36,723 nt of DNA from Candidatus Roizmanbacteria bacterium RIFCSPLOWO2_01_FULL_37_12. Its GTDB lineage: Bacteria > Patescibacteriota > Microgenomatia > UBA1406 > GWC2-37-13. The notes below the pieces were generated by a model. That model was not told the origin of the DNA. It searched no databases and saw nothing but the letters and a program-made list of their open reading frames with translations. Below are positions 30,860 through 36,723 of this stretch, in pieces (position 1 is the stretch's first letter; the number at the start of each line of letters is the position of its first letter). The position numbers were made by a program, and so were the translations under genes. The DNA lies in contig MGAG01000026.1 of the NCBI GenBank assembly GCA_001789645.1, positions 59,803-96,525 on the forward strand. Direction: 5' to 3'.

Positions 30860-31921
30860 ATGGACAAAAAAGCGATTATATCCAGCTTACAACTTTCACA
30901 GGAAGATTTACTTAAAGCAGGATGTTTTGACACAAATCAGATTGTAAAAATTATTGAAGCAGCTCTTGTATCTTTTAAAAAAGGTGAAATAATTTTTCCT
31001 GACAAAACAGTTCAGATATTTGACAAAAAAACTCAGAGTAGGATAAATTGTTTACCCAGTACTTTATTAAGGGAAAAAGTTTGTGGTGTAAAGTGGGTAT
31101 CTGTTTTTCCTCAGAATCCAGCTTTATATAATAAACAGAATCTTTCGGCGGTAATATTATTATCAAATATTCGTGACGGCTTTCCGCTAACGATTATGGA
31201 CGGCACTTTTATTTCTAATATTAGAACGGCAGGAATAGGTTCAGTAGCTGCTAAATATTTAGCAAAAAAAGATTCTAAAGTAATTGGTTTTATTGGATCG
31301 GGAGAACAAGCCAAAATGCATTTAATAACAATGTTATCGGTCAGACCAAGCTTAAAAGAATGCAGAGTTGCATCTTTAAATCCCAAAAATGAGGAAAAAT
31401 TTATTCGGGAAATGCAAGTAATATTTCCCGGAGTTCTTTTTCAAGGAACTAAATCAGATTTAGGGAAAGCTGTTATTGGTGCAGATATAGTTATTACTGC
31501 GACGAGTGCTCAACTGCCTTTACTTAAGAAAAAATGGTTAAAAGAAGGCGTTTTTTATTGTCATGTGGGTGGTTACGAAGATGAATTTTCCGTCGCTTTA
31601 GCTTGCAATAAGATCGTTTGTGATGACTGGCAAATTGTAAAACATAGAACGCAAACTTTAAGTCTGATGTATAAGAAAGGTATCCTTAAAGATCAGGATG
31701 TTTATGCCAATTTAGTAGAAATAGTTTCAGGAAAAAAACAAGGCAGGCAGAACCCCATGGAAAAAATATACTTTAACTCGGTTGGGTTATCTTATCTGGA
31801 TATAGCAATTGCAAATTGGATGTATCAAAAATGTCTTAAGGCATCACTAGGTAAAGAAATTATTTTTCAAAAGGAAATGATATTCAGTCGTCCGGATATC
31901 AGGCGTTTTATTAAATCTTAA
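30860..31921 (+). CDS. Ornithine cyclodeaminase / mu-crystallin family dehydrogenase
   Basis: 353 aa, a near-complete member of the family. Visible are the substrate-binding segment CGVKWVSVFPQNPAL, SNIRDGFPLTIMDGTFISNI and RTAGIGSVAAKYLA, then the NAD-binding GFIGSGEQAKMHL near 144, and ADIVITATSAQLPLL. The family includes ornithine cyclodeaminase, ketimine reductases, and SbnB-type enzymes that make the non-proteinogenic amino acid 2,3-diaminopropionate precursor. The variant here cannot be assigned a substrate by eye. Next to three amide-forming ligases, it could supply an unusual amino acid or imino acid. It is divergent from the 611-aa gene, sharing a 31-bp promoter space. Confidence 0.88.
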   Translation: MDKKAIISSLQLSQEDLLKAGCFDTNQIVKIIEAALVSFKKGEIIFPDKTVQIFDKKTQSRINCLPSTLLREKVCGVKWVSVFPQNPALYNKQNLSAVILLSNIRDGFPLTIMDGTFISNIRTAGIGSVAAKYLAKKDSKVIGFIGSGEQAKMHLITMLSVRPSLKECRVASLNPKNEEKFIREMQVIFPGVLFQGTKSDLGKAVIGADIVITATSAQLPLLKKKWLKEGVFYCHVGGYEDEFSVALACNKIVCDDWQIVKHRTQTLSLMYKKGILKDQDVYANLVEIVSGKKQGRQNPMEKIYFNSVGLSYLDIAIANWMYQKCLKASLGKEIIFQKEMIFSRPDIRRFIKS

Positions 31922-31938
31922 TTTGCAGAAACTTTAAG

Positions 31939-32010
31939 TGGGTGCGCCAGGGATCGAACCTGGGACCTCGTTCTTATCAGGAACGCGCTCTACCACTGAG
32001 CCACACACCC
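31939..32010 (-). tRNA. tRNA-Ile(GAT)
   Basis: Complete 72-nt cloverleaf on the minus strand: acceptor GGGTGTG/CGCACCC with one G-T pair and A73, D-stem GCTC/GAGC, anticodon stem CGTTC/GAACG around CTGATAA (anticodon GAT), T-arm CCAGG-TTCGATC-CCTGG. CCA is not encoded. It stands alone, 4.6 kb from the 16S gene, although in many bacteria this tRNA lies in the rRNA spacer. Confidence 0.95.
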
Positions 32011-32128
32011 TACTAATTAGTTAAAATTATATCAGATCTAATTTATTGGTAACTACGAAAATAAAATACACAGTTTTAAGTGTACAATGTGAAGTAGTAA
32101 ACAGCTAATAAACCTATAGTAGGTATGA

Positions 32129-32134
32129 TATAAT
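32129..32134 (+). promoter_or_regulatory. Extended -10 box of the 281-aa gene
   Basis: TGATATAAT (32126-32134) is an extended -10 element. It ends nine bases before the ATG at 32144, so the mRNA leader would be two or three bases at most. No SD. Confidence 0.6.
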
Positions 32135-32143
32135 TATTCGCTT

Positions 32144-32989
32144 ATGTCAAATGATAGAAGATTAGAACAAAGCCCTACCAATCTAGGAGATCTTGAATAT
32201 ATTTTTCCAACACAGGTAGAGGCAAAAAAAGACTTATTGGAAGATGCATTTCTTCAGCTAGGAGAACAAAAAGGCTTAACGGTAGATCAGACTTATGGTA
32301 ATTATCCTTATCCTTTTTTGAATTTTTTAATTCCCACTTGGGCAAGATACTCTTCATGGTTAATAAGCAAAAAAAATGGAATTGTTCAAGCTGTAATAAA
32401 TATTCATCTTGGTGTAGATATTGATCACAATAGGTATTTAATTCATACATCGACCGTAAAAGAAGGAATAGCTATTTTACCGGAAGTCATTCAACATCTA
32501 CATCCCACAACCTCTATATTCCGTTTTACTATACCTGTACCGCAGATGGATTATCCTGATACTCAAGTTCAAGAAAGATTAAATCATGCTGGTTTTGAAC
32601 AGGATAGCGAAAGTAGAACTGTGGCTCAAATGTACTGGCAGAGTATTGACCATTTTAAATTTTACACACAAATAACCCAGGGTGATACATTGATTGATCC
32701 GTTGGGCCTTCAATATTATTCAGAAGCAGAAGAGTTGTTTGAAAGGAACTATGATATAAGTTCTTTTCATGCAAAGGAATTAAGAAAAAAACAACACTCA
32801 GGATTAGTTAGAAATATTAATTCTGAAGAAATTGAGCCAAATCTAATTGCTGTAAGTGGAAGGACAGAAATAATTCCGGCAAGGAGAAAAATCGCAATAA
32901 TAAGAGACACTGTTGTAGATACTCCATTTAGAAATGGAAAGAGGGGTTTATTTTTAGCGTCAAAACAGGCAGAGCATATTTATAATTAG
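32144..32989 (+). CDS. Unknown 281-aa protein ending at an in-frame amber codon
   Basis: I do not recognise this protein. It starts MSNDRRLEQSPTNLGDLEYI, is soluble, and appears alpha/beta with many aromatic and His residues (TYGNYPYPFLNFLIPTWARYSSW, then IPVPQMDYPDTQVQERLNHAGF). The tail EPNLIAVSGRTEIIPARRKI and FRNGKRGLFLASKQAE is more basic. It ends IYN-TAG, and the same frame continues open for 44 more codons. So either this is the true end followed by a small separate gene, or the protein was once longer. It has its own promoter and sits between tRNA-Ile and the metal-transport pair. Function unknown. Confidence 0.7.
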   Translation: MSNDRRLEQSPTNLGDLEYIFPTQVEAKKDLLEDAFLQLGEQKGLTVDQTYGNYPYPFLNFLIPTWARYSSWLISKKNGIVQAVINIHLGVDIDHNRYLIHTSTVKEGIAILPEVIQHLHPTTSIFRFTIPVPQMDYPDTQVQERLNHAGFEQDSESRTVAQMYWQSIDHFKFYTQITQGDTLIDPLGLQYYSEAEELFERNYDISSFHAKELRKKQHSGLVRNINSEEIEPNLIAVSGRTEIIPARRKIAIIRDTVVDTPFRNGKRGLFLASKQAEHIYN

Positions 32990-32998
32990 GGAGGTGAA

Positions 32999-33124
32999 AT
33001 TATAGGCATAGATGCTATTAATACTGAGTCGCAGCGAGGTGCAGCATATCTAGGCGCTGAGCTTTTAGAGTGGAGGCGTTGGTATAGAGCGAGAAGAAGA
33101 TCAAACGGTGCACTAGGTGAATAA
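32999..33124 (+). CDS. Possible 40-41-aa Arg-rich small protein, non-ATG start after a near-perfect SD
   Basis: Directly after the amber stop of the 281-aa gene is GGGAGGTGA (32989-32997). It matches eight bases of the anti-SD read from the 16S end in this window, and is the strongest SD here. No ATG follows at a working distance; ATT (32999) or ATA (33002) would have to start, with ATA at the better spacing. The frame then reads IGIDAINTESQRGAAYLGAE, followed by a tail rich in Trp and Arg, to TAA at 33122. It is in frame with the 281-aa gene, so it may instead be its C-terminal extension past a nonsense codon. Existence as a protein is uncertain. Confidence 0.35.
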   Translation: MIGIDAINTESQRGAAYLGAELLEWRRWYRARRRSNGALGE

Positions 33125-33152
33125 ACTATTAATTAACTTTTCCAAACGGTGT

Positions 33153-33158
33153 TATAAT
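33153..33158 (+). promoter_or_regulatory. Extended -10 box of the MgtE_N/CBS gene (leaderless type)
   Basis: TGTTATAAT (33150-33158) gives an extended -10, seven bases before the ATG at 33166. TTAATT at 33129-33134 with an 18-bp spacer is a possible -35. No SD. Confidence 0.65.
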
Positions 33159-33165
33159 CATTTCT

Positions 33166-34377
33166 ATGATCTACTTTTCTGAACTTAAAGGAAAAGATGT
33201 TTTCACTGAAGATAAAATAAAAATTGGCAAGATCGAAGATCTCATTTTTTTAGCCAGCGAAAAACCGAATGTTTCAAAATTAGTCGTTAAAGATCCTACT
33301 GATAAAAGGTTAATTATTCCAACTTCATTTTTAAAGAAAATCCATAATTCTATTTTAATAGGAAAGGAATTTGAAACGTCAGAACTTGTCGAAAATGAAC
33401 TTTATCTAGTTAAAAATATCCTTGACAAACAAATTCTCGATTTACAGGGTAATAAAATTGTTAGAGTCAATGATGTATTATTACAAGATAAAGACGGGTT
33501 TTATATAAGTGGTGTTGATACAGGACTACTAGGAATCCTCAGATGGCTTAAATTAGAAAAATATTTTATTAAATTTTCAAACTATTTACATTTAAAGACC
33601 AGTTCTTCTTTCTTATCTTGGGCTGATATTCAACCGCTAGAACTCTCAAGAGGTCAAGTTAAGATGCGAAAAGATGAAAAAAAATTGGAAAAACTCAGAC
33701 CCGAAGATCTTGCAGATTATCTCGAGAAAACTAATGTAGTAAATACAAATAAAATACTGAAAATGCTTGACGAAAAATTTGCCGCTGAAGTTATTGGTAA
33801 TTTAAATATTAATTTTCAAACTTCACTATTTAAACAGTTCAATCCAGAAAAGGCAGCTAAAATAATAGAATTAATTGATTCTGATGACTCAGTAGACATT
33901 CTGTTAACAATTTCTTCAAAAAAAAGAGATCAAATTATCGCTTTATTAAACTCTACCAAAAATAAGGAAATCTTACATTTAATTAGTCTTTCAAAAACGC
34001 CCATAGGTGAATTAATTTCTACAGAATATTTTACAGTTAATCCTGAAGAAACTATAAATGATGTTATAAATAGAATAAAAATAGAAACAGCTGATTTTTC
34101 GTCCTTAAATTCAATTTATGTTTTGAACAAGGAAAAACAACTAGTTGGAGTTTTCACTCCTCATGAACTTTTATTACAAGATAGGGATACTCCAGTGTAT
34201 AAATTTATGATACAAAATATGATTGTAATACATCTGAGCACTCCTGTTGAAATATCTTTAAAAAAAATGTTTAAGTATAAACTCGCGACTTTACCTGTTG
34301 TGGATTCTTATAAACATATACTTGGAGTATTAACTTCAGATGATGCAGCTAAATTTATGTTAAATAAATTACCATGA
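33166..34377 (+). CDS. PRC-barrel / MgtE_N / CBS-domain protein, partner of the NRAMP transporter
   Basis: 403 aa, cytoplasmic, no membrane helices. Residues about 1-155 look like two PRC-barrel-type beta domains (GKIEDLIFL and NKIVRVNDVLLQDKDGFYI). About 170-285 matches MgtE_N (KLEKLRPEDLADYLEKTN, AAEVIGNLN, FNPEKAAKIIELIDSDDSVD), the Mg-sensing superhelix of MgtE channels. About 290-400 is a CBS pair (LISTEYFTVNPEETINDVI and MIVIHLSTPVEISLKKMF). The MgtE channel domain is missing, and the stop overlaps the start of an NRAMP-type transporter by four bases, so the regulatory half is attached to a different transporter. It likely gates or senses divalent metal; Mg or Mn cannot be distinguished. 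Confidence 0.88.
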   Translation: MIYFSELKGKDVFTEDKIKIGKIEDLIFLASEKPNVSKLVVKDPTDKRLIIPTSFLKKIHNSILIGKEFETSELVENELYLVKNILDKQILDLQGNKIVRVNDVLLQDKDGFYISGVDTGLLGILRWLKLEKYFIKFSNYLHLKTSSSFLSWADIQPLELSRGQVKMRKDEKKLEKLRPEDLADYLEKTNVVNTNKILKMLDEKFAAEVIGNLNINFQTSLFKQFNPEKAAKIIELIDSDDSVDILLTISSKKRDQIIALLNSTKNKEILHLISLSKTPIGELISTEYFTVNPEETINDVINRIKIETADFSSLNSIYVLNKEKQLVGVFTPHELLLQDRDTPVYKFMIQNMIVIHLSTPVEISLKKMFKYKLATLPVVDSYKHILGVLTSDDAAKFMLNKLP

Positions 34378-35618
34378 GATTGATCTGGGCGAAGTATAAG
34401 TATAAACTTCTGATTTTTCTGTCGGTATTGGGACCTTCAGTGATAACCACTATGGCCGGGAATGATGGTGGTGGTGTTATAACCTACTCACTTGCCGGCG
34501 CAAAATTAGGCTACTCGGCTCTTTTTATACTCCCTTTTCTTATTCTTCTCTATGCCATTTCGCAGGAAATGGGTTCCCGACTAGCGATAGTTACCGGTAA
34601 AGGTTTGGGTGACTTAGTCAGGGAGGGTTATGGAATTAAAATTGCCTCATTTGTATTCATACTCATTCTTCTTGCAAATTTCGGCACTCTTCTGACGAAT
34701 ATCGCGGCTTTGAAAATATCCGGTGAAATGCTCAACTTACCTGTCATTCCTCTCATGATTGGCGCCATAGTTATGTCTTTTTTACTTCTGACAAAGTCTA
34801 GCTACGAAAAAAGCCAAAAAATATTTTTGACAGGGATGATTTTTTATTTTGCCTATGTTTTCTCTGCTGTAAAAGGAAATCCGGACTGGGTTGAATCTGT
34901 TAAAAGTTTGGTTATTCCCAAACTAAATTTTTTTTCCAAAGAATCATTTCTTATTAATATGGCTGTGTTGGGAACGACAATTACACCCTGGGGGCAGTTT
35001 TTTGTGCAAAGCTATATGAAAGATAAAAAAGTTCTTATTGAAAACTTAGGATTTGCTAAGATTGAGTCCTATTTCGGTGCTTTTATTGCTATTTTTTTTA
35101 CTTTTTTTATCATGCTGGCAACTGCGGCTACTTTGTATGTCCATAATGTGCCGTTGGAATCTGGAGAACAGGCTGCACAGGCAATAAGACCGTTTGCAGG
35201 AGAATTTGCAAGCATCCTTTTTGGAATTGGACTTTTGAATGCTGCGATTATCGGAATGGTTATCGTGTCACTATCCTCTGCTTATGCATTTACTGAATTC
35301 TTTGGATTTAGCGGTTCTTTAGATGAACCATTTAATAAGAGTAAAACTTTTTACAGAATTTTTCTTATCAATAATATTATAGCGGCTCTTCTGGTTATTA
35401 CACCATTTTTTCCGCTATTTAAAATTGTACTTTATACTCAATCGCTTAACGCAATACTCCTGCCTGTTTTTTTCTATTATATTCTTAAAATTATTAATAA
35501 TAAGGAATTGATGGGTGTTAACACAAACACTAAGTTTTATAATATCTTGGCGTATGGAGCTGCAATATTAATTGTTGTAGCATCTATAATTACTGTGCTA
35601 GTGGGGATATTGAGTTAA
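34374..35618 (+). CDS. NRAMP-family divalent metal transporter lacking the canonical DPGN motif
   Basis: 414 aa, about eleven membrane helices, LeuT fold. The first helix reads GPSVITTMAGNDGGGVITYS where classical MntH/NRAMP proteins have DPGN; the Asp-Pro-Gly-Asn metal site is not present in that form. Helix 6, usually with MPH, has GTTITPWGQFFVQSYM here. Such changes are known from NRAMP-related transporters that move Mg2+ rather than Mn2+ or Fe2+. Coupling to an MgtE_N/CBS protein by a four-base overlap fits Mg2+ handling. The ion is inferred, not shown. Confidence 0.88.
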   Translation: MRLIWAKYKYKLLIFLSVLGPSVITTMAGNDGGGVITYSLAGAKLGYSALFILPFLILLYAISQEMGSRLAIVTGKGLGDLVREGYGIKIASFVFILILLANFGTLLTNIAALKISGEMLNLPVIPLMIGAIVMSFLLLTKSSYEKSQKIFLTGMIFYFAYVFSAVKGNPDWVESVKSLVIPKLNFFSKESFLINMAVLGTTITPWGQFFVQSYMKDKKVLIENLGFAKIESYFGAFIAIFFTFFIMLATAATLYVHNVPLESGEQAAQAIRPFAGEFASILFGIGLLNAAIIGMVIVSLSSAYAFTEFFGFSGSLDEPFNKSKTFYRIFLINNIIAALLVITPFFPLFKIVLYTQSLNAILLPVFFYYILKIINNKELMGVNTNTKFYNILAYGAAILIVVASIITVLVGILS

Positions 35619-35709
35619 TAAATTTAATATTTGATTTTGCCGTATTATTATTTGATATAATGATTCCTTTGTACATAATTATATTAATAAGTTTCTTGAA
35701 AGAAATGAA

Positions 35710-36537
35710 ATGAAGAAATTAATTGTTGTTGCTGATGTTGCTTCGGATCCGCTTTCCTGTCAAGAAATAAGATCGTCTACAGAAGGGTATTTAAAAGATC
35801 ACAATGGCGGAGTAATAACTTTTATGCCTTCAACACCTTCAACTATTCATACTGCCTTTTTGATATCTCAGATAGTGGAGATCGAAGAAAGATTCGGTAA
35901 GCCGCTGGAAACCGTATTCTTACAGAATACTGATCCTCGGCTGCACTCAGATCATGCTTTGAAAAATGCTGATGGTGCAAAACCTTTGATAATCCGGTTG
36001 AAATCAGGAATATATTTGACAGGGCCTGATGCCGGCTATAATTTTTCTTTAATCAAAGATAAAATCGAAGAAGTTTATGAATATAAAGGATTGAATACAG
36101 AAGGTCAGTTTCACTCGAGAGATCTTTATCCAAGAATTGCCGCTCATCTGATGGATGAACTGGAGGATGAAATGGAATTCGAAGAAATTTCAACAAATAT
36201 CATTCCCAGACTTGAAGGATTTTATGTGGCACACATAGATAATTTCGGCAATATAAAAACATTAGTTCCGCATTCCTATTTAAAAGGGAAATTTGAATAC
36301 GGGGAATTTGTAACCGTAAAAATCAATGAAATCACAAAAAAAGCAAAATATGTTACGAATTTATTTGGCGGAGAACCGGGAGAATTGGTGATTTACCCGG
36401 GTTCTTCCGGTAAGAAAGCTGACAGGTATTTGGAAATTACAATTTGGAGACATTTTACGGAAAAAAATCCTGCTACGGGATTACACGCTTTTGATCATCC
36501 CAAACCGGGGATGAAGGTTGAAATTTCTGCAAAATAA
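35710..36537 (+). CDS. SAM hydroxide adenosyltransferase family protein (DUF62)
   Basis: 275 aa. Family marks are VVADVASDPLSCQEIR at the start, VFLQNTDPRLHSDHAL, TGPDAGYNFSLIKD, FYVAHIDNFGNIKT and VIYPGSSGK with RYLEI near the end. The DUF62 family comprises SAM-hydrolysing enzymes (adenosine plus methionine) related to fluorinases and chlorinases. The usual first motif is a longer FL-T-DFG; here it is VADVASDP, so the SAM-binding Asp is plausible but the pocket is divergent. The ATG at 35710 is chosen because the nearby ATG at 35705 runs straight into TGA. A TATAAT at about 35657 would give a leader of about 45 bases. It converges with the 16S gene. Confidence 0.85.
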   Translation: MKKLIVVADVASDPLSCQEIRSSTEGYLKDHNGGVITFMPSTPSTIHTAFLISQIVEIEERFGKPLETVFLQNTDPRLHSDHALKNADGAKPLIIRLKSGIYLTGPDAGYNFSLIKDKIEEVYEYKGLNTEGQFHSRDLYPRIAAHLMDELEDEMEFEEISTNIIPRLEGFYVAHIDNFGNIKTLVPHSYLKGKFEYGEFVTVKINEITKKAKYVTNLFGGEPGELVIYPGSSGKKADRYLEITIWRHFTEKNPATGLHAFDHPKPGMKVEISAK

Positions 36538-36574
36538 TTTAGTCTACTAAACGGGTTAGGAAAAATTGGTTTAA

Positions 36575-36636
36575 AGTCTCCCCTACGCTCTAATCGAGCT
36601 TCGGAGGGACTATTTTTCTTTTAAAAAGAAAAATAG
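36575..36636 (-). other. Two hairpins just beyond the 16S 3' end
   Basis: 36610-36636 is an AT-only inverted repeat (CTATTTTTCTTTT against AAAAGAAAAATAG) that begins at the first base after the 16S tail. 36575-36611 is a longer imperfect hairpin (AGTC/GACT base, GCTC/GAGC top). They occupy the place where an rRNA spacer would begin, and probably serve 16S 3' processing and termination, or termination of the convergent plus-strand gene. Confidence 0.5.
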
Positions 36637-36723
36637 AAAGGAGGTGATCCATCCGCTCCTTCCAGAACGGATACCTTGTTACGACTTAACCCCCATCGCC
36701 AGGGAAATCCTCTCGCCCAATGG
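36637..36723 (-). rRNA. rrs: 16S ribosomal RNA, 3' end (partial)
   Basis: The minus strand ends with the universal tail GGATCACCTCCTTT (anti-SD CCTCC). Before it are helix 45 with its GGAA loop (TCCGTTCT-GGAA-GGAGCGGA) and the conserved AAGTCGTAACAAGGTA region. The rest lies beyond the right edge. Downstream on the minus strand there is no spacer tRNA or 23S gene; instead a protein gene converges 100 bp away. Confidence 0.95.

Noticed and set aside
30829-30933. Longer N-terminus for the 611-aa protein
   Set aside because: The extra 35 residues overlap the divergent OCD-family gene and pass through the TATAAT box seven bases before the ATG at 30828.
32990-33124. UAG reassigned as a sense codon
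   Set aside because: Other genes here end properly at TAG (for example the SET gene) and at TGA. One open extension is not evidence for recoding.

Overview
The window looks like chromosome of a Candidate Phyla Radiation (Patescibacteria) bacterium, most likely a Microgenomates-type lineage. The reasons are an AT-rich genome, very tight gene packing, shortened housekeeping proteins (EF-Ts of 151 aa, DnaX of 343 aa without a tau tail, a clipped YbeY), almost no biosynthetic genes, and a 16S rRNA 3' end that is not followed by a 23S gene. The phylum call is an inference from style and gene content, not from a phylogeny.

Layout. Positions 1-4.9 kb (minus strand) hold a partial DUF1177-type gene, a 1001-aa orphan coiled-coil protein and cysS. 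Positions 4.9-6.1 kb form a 1.2 kb gene-poor stretch with a 108-bp repeat and a perfect 34-bp palindrome. Positions 6.08-6.3 kb hold a strange tRNA locus: an intact tRNA-Pro(CGG) sits between the two halves of a second tRNA-Pro-like gene. Positions 6.3-23.8 kb are mostly one long minus-strand housekeeping block (rpsB-tsf-frr-rseP-kinase-nudix-proS-DHH-rpsU-ybeY-dnaX-ybaB-prs, preceded by a membrane Clp-like ATPase, tmk, an Ig-like membrane protein and galU), interrupted by plus-strand rnj and recR.

From 23.9 kb the plus strand dominates. Positions 23.9-31.9 kb form an accessory island: three ATP-grasp ligases, a SET-domain protein and a thioredoxin-reductase-like enzyme in one tight operon, then a tRNA-Val locus carrying a 5' tRNA half, then a divergent pair made of a 611-aa unknown protein and an ornithine-cyclodeaminase/mu-crystallin-family enzyme. 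This gene set could build and modify a small peptide-like metabolite or a cell-envelope peptide. After a tRNA-Ile come an unknown 281-aa gene with an in-frame open extension beyond its amber stop, an MgtE_N/CBS regulator overlapping a divergent NRAMP-type transporter, a SAM-hydrolase-family gene, and the 16S rRNA 3' end on the minus strand.

Two translation modes are visible. Many first-in-transcript genes have a TATAAT-like box ending only 6-9 nt before the start codon, so their mRNAs are probably leaderless. Several internal operon genes carry Shine-Dalgarno sequences matching the anti-SD read from the 16S end. The most unusual observations are the two tRNA loci, where a 5' tRNA half ends at the anticodon loop, is joined to the same 11-mer ACGCCTGCACT, and is followed by an intact tRNA of the same anticodon. 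Two small structured repeat families and the ATP-grasp island are also notable.
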